Shown here piece by piece: positions 9,430 to 19,537 of a stretch of DNA of 64,000 nucleotides. Location: contig OZ245331.1 in the NCBI GenBank assembly GCA_965226155.1, positions 2,480,001 through 2,544,000 of the forward strand. The letters run 5' to 3'. Position numbers and translations under genes: made by a program. Position 1 is the first letter of the stretch; each line of letters starts with the position of its first letter. The notes under the pieces were generated by a model, which was not told the DNA's origin, searched no databases, and saw only the letters and a list, made by a program, of their open reading frames with translations. This DNA comes from G965226155 sp965226155. Lineage in GTDB: Bacteria > Pseudomonadota > Gammaproteobacteria > Eutrophobiales > Eutrophobiaceae.

Positions 9430-11627
9430 GATGTATTGCCGGTAGACGAATCTGATGGCGTATTGGTTGTCACCACGTCGGCTTGTACTGCATTGTTTTC
9501 AGTTGTATTTCCATCTTGTTTGGTTGTTATATCAGTCGATGCTGCCTGTGTTATTTTGTACTTATTCTCTGGTGCGCTGTTTGGTCTATCAGAATTTCCG
9601 ATAGATGAATCTTGGGACGTATTGGCTGCCACTACGTCGGCTTGTGCAGCATTATTGCCAGCTGCATTTTTATCTTGCTGGGTAGTTGCATCAGTCACCG
9701 CAGTCTGAGTTAATTTGTGCCTATTCCCTGAGTTCCTGTTTGGTCTATCAGACTTTCCGTCGCCACTAGTTTTTGGCTTACTATGCTCCTTTGCTTTTTG
9801 ACTATTTTGCTGGCCAGATTTTCTAGGGTTATTCCGTTGTCGATTTGAATTGTTGTCATTCCTTTGATTGCGATTATTGCTACGACCTGATCTTCTTCGC
9901 CGGTTATTGTCATTGTACGGTTTTTGTTTTACTTGTTGAGGTTCCGCTACTTGCCTGCCTAGCAATCTGTTAAATAGCCTTGCTAAAAAGCCACCAGATT
10001 TTTTTGGCTTAGGAAGAGGTTTATCGTGGATGACACGTCGGACTGCAGGCACCTCCTTAGGCGAGGTAGCCGGCTTTACCAAGTCTTCAACCTTTTCTTC
10101 AGGTTTTTCTTCTGCTAACTCGTAACTCTGCTTGTTGACGGCACCCATTTCAGCATGAGAAAGCCTAATCCGTTGGATCTGATAGTGAGGGGTCTCCATG
10201 TCCGGGTCAGGAAGGATAATGATATTAACATCGTGTCTTTGCTCAATTTCACTTATCATATTTCTCTTTTCATTTAATAAGAAGGTAGAAGTTTCCACTG
10301 GTAATTTAGCGATAATTTTACCAGTCATTTCCTTCATGGCCTCTTCTTCAAGAATTCTCAAGACAGCAAGGCCACTGGATTCCACACCACGTATCGTGCC
10401 TTGGCCACTGCAGCGTGGCAGGCAAGTTGACTAGACTCCTCTAACGAAGGACGTAAACGCTGCCTAGACATTTCCAGCAACCCAAACCGTGAAATCCTAC
10501 CGACTTGGATACGAGCACGGTCCAGTTTTAGAGCTTCTTTAAGCCGTTCTTCAACTTCACGTTGGTTACGATTACTCATCATATCTATAAAATCAATGAC
10601 AACTAAACCACCGATATCGCGCAATCTGAATTGCGTAGCAATTTCATCAGCGGCTTCAAGAGTTGTATTAAAAGCGGTCTCTTCTACATCTGAACCAGCT
10701 GTGGCACGGGCGGAATTGATATCAATTGATATCATTGCTTCAGTATGATCGATGATTACAGCACCACCAGATGGCAAGCGTACTTCACGAGAGAAGGCAG
10801 TTTCGATCTGACTTTCAATCTGGTAGCGATTAAAAAGCGGGTCTACTTCCTTATAGAGTATTAATTTATCCAGATTATGTGGCATCACCTGCTGCATGAA
10901 TTCATGGGCACGTTGATGTGCTTCTCTATCGTCAACCCAGATTTCCGCAATGTCCTTACGCAAGTAATCTCGTATTGCCCTGATGACCACATCACTTTCG
11001 TGATAAATGAGAAACGGTGCTGGCCGAATCTTAGATGCGGAAGAGATAGCGTCCCAAACACTCAACAGATAATCCAGATCCAATTGTAATTCTTCAGTAC
11101 TTTTGCCGATGCCTGCCGTTCTTAGGATAAAACCCATCCCTTGTGGTACTTCGAGGGAGCTCATGGCAACTTTGGCTTCAGCCCGGTCTTTACCTTCAAT
11201 TTGTCTGGATACCCCTCCAGCGCGAGGGTTATTCGGCATTAATACGAGATAGCGTCCAGCTAGACTGACAAAAGTCGTCAGTGCAGCCCCTTTATTACCT
11301 CGTTCTTCCTTTTCAACTTGGACAATAAACTCTTGGCCAACCTTCAGCTCATCCTTAACAATAATACGGCCCTGATTTGGGTCGTCATTTTTTTGAATAA
11401 AGAGTGGGATATTTCCTTCAGTGGCAAGAAACCATGACGTTCTGATCCATAATCAACGAAGGTAGCTTCAAGACTTGGTTCAATACGTACGACCCGGCAT
11501 GTATAGATATTGGATTTTTCTGTTCCCGTTGGGTAGATTCAATATCTAAATCATACAAACGTTGTCCATCGACTAAAGCAACACGCAACTCTTCCGGTTG
11601 AGTCGCGTTGATCAACATTCTTTTCAT
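9426..11627 (-). pseudogene. rne: Ribonuclease E, interrupted by three single-base deletions
   Basis: RNase E/G endonuclease, the core of the RNA degradosome. The start MKRMLINATQPEELRVALVDG is textbook. The frame breaks at an A5 run (bases 11515-11519; EQK then SNIY expected), at an A7 run (11388-11394, after the S1-domain text FLPLKEIS), and at the zinc-link cysteines near 10416-10418 (CHAA where CPRCSG is expected). Each break is repaired by adding one base. Between breaks the catalytic core is well conserved (VIDHTEAMISIDINSARAT, IGGLVVIDFIDM). The C-terminal scaffold has an amphipathic membrane-anchor-like helix (GGFLARLFNRLLGR), an Arg/Asn-rich RNA-binding stretch and a tandem repeat. 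The gene is normally essential, so a sequence error is a real alternative to decay. Confidence 0.85.
9429..9752 (-). repeat. Tandem protein-level repeat in RNase E tail (53 and 55 residues)
   Basis: Two adjacent, diverged units encode the end of RNase E: bases 9594-9752 (SDRPNRNSGNRHKLTQ... ) and 9429-9593 (SDRPNSAPENKYKITQ...). Both run through Q-D-N-N-N-QADVV-NT-DSS-GN. The DNA is also alignable, so this looks like a local duplication that later drifted. It lies in the low-complexity scaffold region, where RNase E sequences vary freely. Confidence 0.8.
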
Positions 11628-12054
11628 TTCATTTAATCCTTGCGCTCAACCCAAATTAACTGCTATGACCAAACGATATGCAACTAAAACAGCGGGAGCG
11701 TAGCTAAATCTTCCTCCGAGTATGACTCGGACTAAAATTGTAATTTTCAAATTGTCATCTGCCTGATGTCAGACTAATTTGCTTTCATCAAGGCCATGAC
11801 TCGTAATACAGAAACCATCTAAATAATTCCCATGAAACCTGGTCCTATTCGTATATCTAGTCGAGTGGAGGCCGGAACAAAATGTCTCATCAAAACAACA
11901 GAAAAATTCAGATCCCGCTTATTGTTACTAACTCCACCACTATCTCAAGGATGCATTTGCCTGCATGCCGAATAGTCAAAGAGAACATACTATCTCCTCT
12001 GGGTGCTAATATAGCAATCTTGTCATATTGCAGCAATGGTTAAGAACATTACAT
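11628..12054. other. Divergent rne/rluC intergenic region
   Basis: About 430 bases between the divergent rne and rluC genes. It must hold the rne leader and both promoters; in enterobacteria the rne leader mediates autoregulation by RNase E. An AAGGATT element lies upstream of the rne ATG. I see no convincing ORF, perfect promoter or strong hairpin. Confidence 0.5.
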
Positions 12055-13017
12055 ATGTCCCCGAATCAAAACAAAAAATACCCTGTTAGCTACGTCCAGA
12101 TCAACCACGATCAGGCTGATCGGCGTATAGATAACTTTTTATTCACTATTCTTGCAAATATACCGAAAACTCGGATTTATCGAATGTTGAGACGTGGAGA
12201 AGTCAGAGTAAATAGTAAGCGTATACAGCAGAATTATCGACTTCAGGAAGGTGACAATGTCCGTATACCACCGTTTTCCATGATTTCTAACGGAGAAACT
12301 TCCCCTCCACCCCAGTACCAGTTGGATTTAGTGAAGAACGCTCAGATCCATGAAGACCCAGATCTACTGGTAATCAACAAGCCTTCTGGTCTACTTGTTC
12401 ATAGCGGTAGTGGTAGTAGCTATGGCGTAATTGAATTACTTAAATATATGCGTAATGACGGTGATCAATTACATTTGGCGCACCGTTTGGACAAACAGAC
12501 TTCTGGCGTCTTGTTGATTGCTAAAAATCACATGTACCTGAGGCAGTTGCAGACAGGTTTCAGAACTGGACAAATCAAGAAGCGCTATATTGCATTATTG
12601 AAAGGGCAAATGACTGAGGATGTCATCGAAGTAAACAAACCATTACAACGCAACTCAGATCGAGACGGGGAAAGATTATCGCGTATTAGCGATAACGGAA
12701 AGGCGTCGATAAGTCGATTCAAACTTATCCGAACTATCAATCAGTCCAGTTTAGTGGAGGTAGAGATCTTGACAGGACGTACACATCAGATACGTGTTCA
12801 CGGCAGCTCTATTGGTCATCCGGTTGCAGGAGATGATAAATATGGTGACAAGATTTTTAATAAATCATTGAAGAAATTAGGTTTAAATCGCATGTTTCTC
12901 CACGCTTACACAATATATCTGCCGGAAGTCTTGGCTAAAAAGATCCAGCTTATTAAAACAGATTTACACAGAGATCTTGAGGAGTTTCTTATTGAATATG
13001 ACCATGTGCAACCGTAA
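12055..13017 (+). CDS. rluC: 23S rRNA pseudouridine synthase RluC
   Basis: Makes pseudouridines in the 23S rRNA peptidyl-transferase region. An N-terminal S4 domain (RRIDNFLFTILANIPKTRIYRMLRRGEVRVN) precedes the RluA-family catalytic domain, with the active-site Asp in LAHRLDKQTSGVLLIAK and the motif LTGRTHQIRVH. The ATG at 12055 (MSPNQNKKYP) is chosen over the upstream TTG at 12028 because conservation begins near residue 15. RluC divergent from rne is the standard gammaproteobacterial arrangement. Confidence 0.93.
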   Translation: MSPNQNKKYPVSYVQINHDQADRRIDNFLFTILANIPKTRIYRMLRRGEVRVNSKRIQQNYRLQEGDNVRIPPFSMISNGETSPPPQYQLDLVKNAQIHEDPDLLVINKPSGLLVHSGSGSSYGVIELLKYMRNDGDQLHLAHRLDKQTSGVLLIAKNHMYLRQLQTGFRTGQIKKRYIALLKGQMTEDVIEVNKPLQRNSDRDGERLSRISDNGKASISRFKLIRTINQSSLVEVEILTGRTHQIRVHGSSIGHPVAGDDKYGDKIFNKSLKKLGLNRMFLHAYTIYLPEVLAKKIQLIKTDLHRDLEEFLIEYDHVQP

Positions 13018-13105
13018 TATACCCGTCGCAATAAATGCTAAAATCCTGATATGTTTATAGTAAGTTATGAGCACATCCTGCCAAGTGTCTGCTAGAATTC
13101 AATGA

Positions 13106-13125
13106 ACTAGTCTGAAATGACTAGT
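13106..13125. other. Perfect inverted repeat between rluC and sppA
   Basis: ACTAGTC, a 6-base loop TGAAAT, and GACTAGT form a perfect 7-bp stem in the rluC-sppA spacer. No T-run follows, so an intrinsic terminator is unlikely. It could be an operator or an RNA hairpin upstream of sppA. Confidence 0.4.
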
Positions 13126-13167
13126 CTAATGCCGAAACAGCCTAACCTTAAAAGAGATAGTTAGAAT

Positions 13168-14136
13168 ATGACCGAAAACAATTCAAATAAATCCACTACC
13201 AGCAACAATGAATTTGAGCAAACTCTAGCGAACGGAATTGCAAGAGAACTACTAACTGAGCAGCGACGTAATCGTCGCTGGGGGATCTTTTTTAAGTTGC
13301 TGTTAGCAGTATATTTATTCAGTTTTCTTGCTATTTTTATACAAGGCAGATGGAACCTGGAAACTCCAAAACTCGGCGGTGGTAAGCACACTGCCCTAAT
13401 TCAAATTTCCGGAGCAATCGGTGCAGATTCTGAAGCCAGTGCAGATAATATCGTTACCGGACTGAGAAGGGCATTCGAGGATAAAAATACCCAAGGGATA
13501 ATTCTTCGCATTAACAGCCCTGGTGGAAGTCCTGTACAAGCAGGTTACGTCAACGACGAAATATATCGCCTGCGTGAACAAAACCCAGAAATTCCAATAT
13601 ATGCAGTTATTAGTGATATCTGCGCATCAGGTGGATATTACATAGCTTCAGCTGCAGATGAAATCTATGCAAACAAAGCAAGCCTAGTAGGATCGATTGG
13701 CGTCATCATGTCTGGCTTTGGTTACGTAGATGCAATAGATAAACTTGGTATTGAAAGAAGGACCCGTCACGCTGGTGAAAGCAAAGATTTCCTGGATCCA
13801 TTTGTGCCGCCCCGGGAAGAAGAATTAGTTCATGTCGATACGCTACTGGATGATATTTACCAACAGTTCATTACCGTGGTTAAGAAAGGTCGTGGTGAAC
13901 GTTTGAAGGATGATGAACGAATCTTTTCGGGCCTGATCTGGACGGGCGAACAGTCGGTGGAACTAGGGCTGGCAGATGGGTTGGCAAGTGCAAGTCATGT
14001 TGCAAGAGAAATCATTGGTGCAGAGGATATCGTCAATTTTAGTTATCAACAGAGTTATTTGGATCGATTCGCTAAGCAGCTAGGGGCGACAGTAGCAGAT
14101 TCGCTGATAAGTAGTTTAAATATCGAATTAAAATAA
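13168..14136 (+). CDS. sppA: Signal peptide peptidase SppA (S49 family)
   Basis: Membrane-anchored serine protease of 322 residues that degrades cleaved signal peptides in the inner membrane. One N-terminal helix (FFKLLLAVYLFSFLAIFIQG) is followed by a single S49 domain, so this is the short form. The catalytic Ser is in SDICASGGYYIASAADEI and the general-base Lys in HAGESKDFLDPF. INSPGGSP is also conserved. It sits between rluC and maf; the HAD phosphatase gene often found after rluC is absent. Confidence 0.93.
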   Translation: MTENNSNKSTTSNNEFEQTLANGIARELLTEQRRNRRWGIFFKLLLAVYLFSFLAIFIQGRWNLETPKLGGGKHTALIQISGAIGADSEASADNIVTGLRRAFEDKNTQGIILRINSPGGSPVQAGYVNDEIYRLREQNPEIPIYAVISDICASGGYYIASAADEIYANKASLVGSIGVIMSGFGYVDAIDKLGIERRTRHAGESKDFLDPFVPPREEELVHVDTLLDDIYQQFITVVKKGRGERLKDDERIFSGLIWTGEQSVELGLADGLASASHVAREIIGAEDIVNFSYQQSYLDRFAKQLGATVADSLISSLNIELK

Positions 14137-14164
14137 AGAGATATATAGTTATATTAAAGTAATA

Positions 14165-14752
14165 TCAAGGTATATAACAACCTTCAGAACGCAGCATTTC
14201 TGCCAGTCTTATCAGTGGTAACCCTATTAACGATGTAGGGTCCGATCCCGAAATCGCTTTAACCAAAGTGATACCAAGTTGTTCCGATTTGAAGCTACCC
14301 GCACAGTCAAACGGGGACTCTTTATCTAAGTAGCGTTCAATTTCATTATCGGAATAATCCCGAAAGCTGACCTTGGTTGAGACAACATCTGTCAAACTAT
14401 TTCCTGATCGGGTATTTAGAACACATAATCCTGTTAAAAATGACACCTCTTGATCTCTCATCGATGTGAGTTGTTTTTTCGCATTTGACCTGGAACCGGG
14501 TTTCCCAAGTATGCGATCCTCAAGAATAGCGACCTGATCAGTGCCAATAATGAGGGCATTTTTTTCATTTTCAGCCACTTTTTCAGCTTTTTCTCGAGCC
14601 AAACGACTCACAATTTGTGAGGCTGACTCAGAGGGTAAGGGTGATTCCGAAATGCCTGGATTTATAGTAATAAATGAGATTTGCAAACGTTGCATCAGTG
14701 CTTTTCGATACGGCGAAGAAGACGCCATGATGATTTTTTCAGGTTTAATCAT
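14165..14752 (-). CDS. Maf-family nucleoside triphosphate pyrophosphatase (YceF type)
   Basis: House-cleaning enzyme of 195 residues that hydrolyses modified or non-canonical nucleoside triphosphates. The N-terminal Maf motif (MASSSPYRKALMQRL), the catalytic-region GTDQVAILEDRILGKPGS and the C-terminal SDPTSLIGLPLIRLAEMLR are all present. It is transcribed opposite to sppA and divergently from yceD, as is usual for yceF beside yceD-rpmF-plsX. Confidence 0.92.
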   Translation of the reverse strand: MIKPEKIIMASSSPYRKALMQRLQISFITINPGISESPLPSESASQIVSRLAREKAEKVAENEKNALIIGTDQVAILEDRILGKPGSRSNAKKQLTSMRDQEVSFLTGLCVLNTRSGNSLTDVVSTKVSFRDYSDNEIERYLDKESPFDCAGSFKSEQLGITLVKAISGSDPTSLIGLPLIRLAEMLRSEGCYIP

Positions 14753-14854
14753 AGCTTGCTATCATGAACATCTGTAAATTGATGTCAAGTCAATAGCTTA
14801 AACCACTTTATCTCTTTGACAGCCTGTACATGACTAGCTAAACTTGCCCGCCTG

Positions 14855-15361
14855 ATGCCATCTGTTCTGCCTCAATACATCGAGCCTGAGAGATTAGCTG
14901 CAGCTGGTGAAGTATTAATCGGCAAAATTGACCAGATCGAAATGCCTCGTCTCACCAGCCTGGTATCAAGTCCGGATGGTGAAGTCAGCTTCAGCCTTGT
15001 GTTCTGTAAAGGTACACATGGAGAAATCCAGATTACTGGAAATCTGGAAACAACATTGACTATGCAATGTCAGCGATGTTTATCAGAAATGAAATTTATC
15101 CTAGATAATCCGATTAGTATCAGTGTTATCAAAAACGGAAATGAAATTGAATTAATTAACAGTGACTTAGAACCAATACTAATTAATGAAGAAAAATTTT
15201 TATTGCTTGATTTGATTGAAGAAGAAGTAATTCTTGGTTTGCCTATTGCGCCATTGCATCCACAAGATGCGTGTTCTGTAAAAGGACAATCAAACCGTCA
15301 TTCTGTTAAGAAAGAAAATCCATTTACAGTATTGAGTAAGCTAAAATCGAGTAAAACCTAA
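14855..15361 (+). CDS. yceD: YceD/DUF177 family protein
   Basis: Protein of 168 residues with the DUF177 core. Its metal-site-like pair of cysteines (MQCQRCLSEMKF) and the acidic motif LLDLIEEEVILGLPIAPLHP are present. The family is linked to 23S rRNA/50S biogenesis and is almost always co-transcribed with rpmF, which follows after 21 bases. The exact biochemical role is not established. Confidence 0.9.
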   Translation: MPSVLPQYIEPERLAAAGEVLIGKIDQIEMPRLTSLVSSPDGEVSFSLVFCKGTHGEIQITGNLETTLTMQCQRCLSEMKFILDNPISISVIKNGNEIELINSDLEPILINEEKFLLLDLIEEEVILGLPIAPLHPQDACSVKGQSNRHSVKKENPFTVLSKLKSSKT

Positions 15362-15382
15362 TGTTTAGGAGATGATAAAACC

Positions 15383-15565
15383 ATGGCTGTACAAAAATCT
15401 AAAAAATCAACTGCACGTCGAGGCATGCGAAGATCACATGACTCGTTGGCAAACCCCACGCTGTCTGTCGAACCAACTACCGGAACTGTACACAGACGAC
15501 ATCATATTAGTTCCGATGGCTATTATCGAGGCAAACAAGTCCGTGATAGCAAGGACGAAGTGTAA
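15383..15565 (+). CDS. rpmF: 50S ribosomal protein L32
   Basis: Sixty-residue ribosomal protein with the family start MAVQKSKKSTARRGMRRSHD and the RRHHISSDGYYRGK tail. It is the zinc-free gammaproteobacterial form, with no CxxC pairs. The ATG is preceded by a strong AGGAGATGAT ribosome-binding site. The order yceD-rpmF-plsX is conserved. Confidence 0.97.
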   Translation: MAVQKSKKSTARRGMRRSHDSLANPTLSVEPTTGTVHRRHHISSDGYYRGKQVRDSKDEV

Positions 15566-15650
15566 TAGTTTGTTTACTAGCGCAACGTTTGCATTACTAT
15601 TCTAACTATCGTCATTTTGTAAATTTATCGTTCCTTCCAGGTAGATTATT

Positions 15651-16673
15651 TTGATCGACCGTATTGCTATTGATGTCATGGGCGGTGATTTCGGGCCTTC
15701 CGAGATTATTCTAGCTGCTGCCTACTCTATGGAAAAACACAAGAAGTTAGCTCTGATTCTTGTGGGTAATGAAGGCATCATTCGCAGTGAATTAACTAAA
15801 AATAAAATTCCTCTCAGTGATCGGCTAAAAATTGAACATGCGCCTGAAGCGATTGAAATGCATGAATCACCAGCACAGGCATTGCGAAATAAAAAGCAAT
15901 CGTCGATGAGGATTGCCATTGAACAAGTCAAAGATGCAAAGGCAAATGCATGCGTCAGTGCAGGTAACACAGGCGCACTCATGGCGATTTCTAAATATGT
16001 ATTGAAAATGCTGCCTGGTATAGAACGTCCTGCTATTTGCTCACCTATGCCAGGATTAGAAGGTCAATCCCATTTATTAGATTTAGGAGCAAATGTTAAC
16101 CCGAGCTCTGATCAACTATTACAATTCGCGGTAATGGGATCAGAACTCTCCAGTGCAATCGATAATATACAATCTCCATCTATTGGTTTATTGAATGTCG
16201 GCGCTGAAGAAATGAAGGGTGACGACCGGGTAAAGCAAGTTGCATTACTATTGTCGAACAGTAGCTTGAATTACGTCGGTTTTGTTGAAGGGACTGATAT
16301 TTATACAGGAAAGGTCAACGTAATTGTTACTGACGGCTTTACTGGCAATATTGCCATCAAGGCCAGTGAAGGCGTTGCAAAACTATTCAGCCATCACATA
16401 AAGGCTGAATTTTCTAGGTCGTCCTACGGTAAAGTTTCAGCAATCCTTTCTATGCCTGTTCTGAAAGAAATCATGCGTAAAATTGACCCCAGACGCTATA
16501 ATGGGGCAAGTCTACTTGGACTCCGCGGAATTGTAGTAAAAAGCCATGGGAGTGCAGATAGAATGTCCTTTTCCCATGCGATCGATGAAGCCATACTCGA
16601 AGTAGACAAGAATGTTCCTGAGAAAATTTCAATGGGTCTGGAAAAATTTTTAAATGGGAACGCGATAATTTGA
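15651..16673 (+). CDS. plsX: Phosphate acyltransferase PlsX
   Basis: Converts acyl-ACP to acyl-phosphate for phospholipid synthesis. The start motif RIAIDVMGGDFGP, SAGNTGALMAISKYVL and VVKSHGSAD are family hallmarks; the length (340) is normal. It starts at TTG (15651) with AGGTAG upstream. Its TGA overlaps the TTG start of fabH, so the two are translationally coupled. Confidence 0.95.
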   Translation: MIDRIAIDVMGGDFGPSEIILAAAYSMEKHKKLALILVGNEGIIRSELTKNKIPLSDRLKIEHAPEAIEMHESPAQALRNKKQSSMRIAIEQVKDAKANACVSAGNTGALMAISKYVLKMLPGIERPAICSPMPGLEGQSHLLDLGANVNPSSDQLLQFAVMGSELSSAIDNIQSPSIGLLNVGAEEMKGDDRVKQVALLLSNSSLNYVGFVEGTDIYTGKVNVIVTDGFTGNIAIKASEGVAKLFSHHIKAEFSRSSYGKVSAILSMPVLKEIMRKIDPRRYNGASLLGLRGIVVKSHGSADRMSFSHAIDEAILEVDKNVPEKISMGLEKFLNGNAII

Positions 16674-17626
16674 TTTATTCAAAAATAATTGGTACTGGCG
16701 CGTACTTACCTCAACGGATAATGACGAATGCTGACCTGGAGAAAATGGTCAACACTTCCGATGATTGGATCCAGACTCGTACAGGAATAAAAACTCGACA
16801 TATCGCTGACGAAGGTGAATCAACCAGCGATATGGCATTACAAGCTTCTCAAATAGCTATCGATACTGCCGGAATTAACAAAAATGAAATCGGCCTGATT
16901 GTGCTTGCTACCTCAACACCAGATCAAATATTCCCAAGCACTGCTTGTTTGTTACAAAACCATCTTGAAATCAGAAATAATTGTGCTGCATTCGATATCC
17001 AGGCAGTTTGTGCGGGTTTTGTCTACGCGCTCTCCGTGGCGGATAACTTTATGAAATCGGGAAAAATCAAGTATGCATTGGTAATCGGTTCTGAATGTTA
17101 TTCGAAAATACTGGATTGGAATGATCGGACTACCTGTGTGCTTTTTGGAGATGGTGCCGGTGCAATCATCCTTAAAGTAGCTGATGAACCTGGGGTGATT
17201 AATTCAGTACTGCATGCCGACGGTTCATATAACCAAATGCTCCAAGTACCTTGCGGTGTATCTAAGCCTGGAGACGATCCATATATCCGAATGCAGGGTA
17301 GGGAAGTTTTTAAGTTTGCAGTCCAGGCAATGGCCAAAATTGTAGATGAAACATTGCAATCTACGGGAATGAAAAAGGAAGATATTGACTGGCTGATCCC
17401 GCACCAAGCCAATCAACGTATCATCACTGCGACATCCGAGAAACTGCAATTACCAATGAGCAAAGTAATCATGACAGTTCAGGATCACGGTAATACCTCT
17501 GCTGCATCGATACCGTTGGCGCTTGATGTTGGCATTCGTGACGGACGAATAAAACAAGGTGAAACACTTCTGTTTGAAGCCATAGGAGGAGGTTTTGCTT
17601 GGGGTGCAAATTTATTACGATATTGA
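16670..17626 (+). CDS. fabH: 3-oxoacyl-ACP synthase III (FabH)
   Basis: Starts fatty-acid synthesis by condensing acetyl-CoA with malonyl-ACP. The Cys-His-Asn triad is visible: Cys in FDIQAVCAGFVYAL, His in WLIPHQANQRII and Asn in DHGNTSAASIPLAL. There are 318 residues, typical length. The start is TTG overlapping the end of plsX. It belongs to the plsX-fabH-fabD-fabG run. Confidence 0.96.
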   Translation: MIYSKIIGTGAYLPQRIMTNADLEKMVNTSDDWIQTRTGIKTRHIADEGESTSDMALQASQIAIDTAGINKNEIGLIVLATSTPDQIFPSTACLLQNHLEIRNNCAAFDIQAVCAGFVYALSVADNFMKSGKIKYALVIGSECYSKILDWNDRTTCVLFGDGAGAIILKVADEPGVINSVLHADGSYNQMLQVPCGVSKPGDDPYIRMQGREVFKFAVQAMAKIVDETLQSTGMKKEDIDWLIPHQANQRIITATSEKLQLPMSKVIMTVQDHGNTSAASIPLALDVGIRDGRIKQGETLLFEAIGGGFAWGANLLRY

Positions 17627-17669
17627 CCAGCTGATATTTGCATTCAGTTTTTACTGATTTTTATTATTT

Positions 17670-18641
17670 ATGACAGATACTCATCAAGAATCACTCAGTA
17701 ACAAGTTAGCGTTTATCTTTCCGGGTCAAGGCTCACAATCGACAGGAATGCTGGCAGAACTAGCGTCAAAGTTTGTAACTGTCGGTGCCACATACAGTGA
17801 AGCATCTGATGCAATCGGTTTTGATTTGTGGCAATTAACACAAACTGGACCTGAAAAACAATTAAACAAGACGGAAAATACACAACCTGCCTTGTTAACA
17901 GCAGGGGTCGCCGTATGGCGAATTTGGAAAGAGCATCTTGGGCAACAACCAGAAGTCATGGCAGGGCACAGCCTAGGAGAATATACGGCACTGGTATGTT
18001 CAGGTTCGATAAGTCTAGTTGATGCAGTCAAACTGGTTAAAGACAGGGGTAACTATATGCAACATGCTGTTGCTGAGGGTTCCGGAGCTATGACTGCAAT
18101 TCTAGGTCTTGATGAATCTAAAATAAGTGAAATATGCCAGAATGCTGCGCAAGGGGAAGTAGTGGCTGTGGCGAATATCAATACTCCGAAACAGATCGTT
18201 ATTGCTGGATATGTTGAAGCTGTCCGCCGAGCATCAGAAATGGCTAAAAATTCAGGCGCAAAACGTACTGTTGAATTATCTGTTAGTGTTCCCTCTCATT
18301 GCATGTTGATGGAAAGTGCAGCGGAGAAACTTACTGTGCGGTTAAATCAGATAGACTTAAATGATGCGGAGATACCAATTATTCAGAATATTGATGCATT
18401 GCCACGTACAAAAGCAAGTGAAATTAGATCTGGTCTGATAAGCCAATTATGCCAACCTGTGCAATGGACAAAAACAATAACCAGGTTTAATGATATGGGG
18501 ATATCATCTGTTATAGAAAGCGGACCAGGCAAGATACTGTCTGGCCTGGTTAAACAAAACAACAAAAAGCTAAATACGGTATCGATCAGTGATCCAGCAT
18601 CATTAGAATCCATATTGGAACCTGTTAAAAATGAAAATTAA
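17670..18641 (+). CDS. fabD: Malonyl CoA-ACP transacylase (FabD)
   Basis: Moves malonyl groups from CoA to acyl carrier protein. The nucleophile elbow MAGHSLGEYTALV carries the catalytic Ser, FPGQGSQSTGML is the N-terminal glutamine motif, and the His partner is in SVPSHCMLM. Length 323 is usual. Its 3' end overlaps the fabG start by 11 bases. Confidence 0.96.
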   Translation: MTDTHQESLSNKLAFIFPGQGSQSTGMLAELASKFVTVGATYSEASDAIGFDLWQLTQTGPEKQLNKTENTQPALLTAGVAVWRIWKEHLGQQPEVMAGHSLGEYTALVCSGSISLVDAVKLVKDRGNYMQHAVAEGSGAMTAILGLDESKISEICQNAAQGEVVAVANINTPKQIVIAGYVEAVRRASEMAKNSGAKRTVELSVSVPSHCMLMESAAEKLTVRLNQIDLNDAEIPIIQNIDALPRTKASEIRSGLISQLCQPVQWTKTITRFNDMGISSVIESGPGKILSGLVKQNNKKLNTVSISDPASLESILEPVKNEN

Positions 18642-19380
18642 TCTTTCAAAACAGATTGCATTGGTCACAGGTGCAAGCAGAGGTATCGGCAAGGAAATAG
18701 CGTCATCATTGGCGGATAGTGGCGCGACCATCATTGGTACAGCAACGACTGAAGCAGGGGCTGAGAAAATATCGAATGATTTTAAAACAAAAAAAATTGA
18801 AGCTCATACTAAAGTGCTCGACATCTCAGATTCAGAATCTATTCAATCTCTTTTTAACGAGTTGGCTGAAGAAAACCTTCTTCCAACAATACTTGTCAAT
18901 AATGCAGGAATTACCAAAGATAATTTAATATTACGCATGAAAGATGACGAATGGTTAGATGTTATCAACACTAATCTAAATTCGGTCTTTAGGATGAGTA
19001 AAATGTGTCTAAAAAGAATGATTAAATCCCGCTATGGCAGGATTATCAATATCAGTTCGGTAGTGGCTCTCTCTGGAAATGCTGGTCAGGTAAATTATTC
19101 ATCAGCCAAGGCCGGGTTAATCGGATTTACCAAGTCACTTGCTAGAGAGGTAGGTAGCCGAGGAATCACAGTTAATTCGGTTGCGCCCGGTTTTATTTCA
19201 ACCGATATGACTGATGCGTTAACTGAGGAACAGATTAAGACATTGACGACACAAATTCCATTAGGCCGATTAGGGCTAAAAAAGGAAGTCGCTGAAACGG
19301 TCACTTTCCTTGCATCGGAATCTGCAGGTTATATCACAGGGGAAACCATTAATGTCAATGGGGGGATGTACATGGCGTAA
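18631..19380 (+). CDS. fabG: 3-oxoacyl-ACP reductase (FabG)
   Basis: NADPH-dependent short-chain reductase of the fatty-acid cycle, 249 residues. The nucleotide-binding TGASRGIG, NNAGIT, the catalytic Ser in INISSVVALSG and the Tyr-Lys pair in QVNYSSAKAG are all intact, as is the C-terminal GGMYMA. It overlaps fabD by 11 bases. The spacer to acpP (157 bases) contains a short GCAC-TTCG-GTGC hairpin at 19496-19507, just before the acpP ribosome-binding site. Confidence 0.96.
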   Translation: MKINLSKQIALVTGASRGIGKEIASSLADSGATIIGTATTEAGAEKISNDFKTKKIEAHTKVLDISDSESIQSLFNELAEENLLPTILVNNAGITKDNLILRMKDDEWLDVINTNLNSVFRMSKMCLKRMIKSRYGRIINISSVVALSGNAGQVNYSSAKAGLIGFTKSLAREVGSRGITVNSVAPGFISTDMTDALTEEQIKTLTTQIPLGRLGLKKEVAETVTFLASESAGYITGETINVNGGMYMA

Positions 19381-19537
19381 AACGCTTATTGTTTAATTTA
19401 AAATTAAGAATTAAGTCTATGTTTAAAATAGACATTAATATAAAATACCTATCTAACTACTTGCAAGTTGGATTCAATTCACTAAACTTACAGCCGCACT
19501 TCGGTGCCTTATTCCGCATAGGGAGGAATCATTCATT

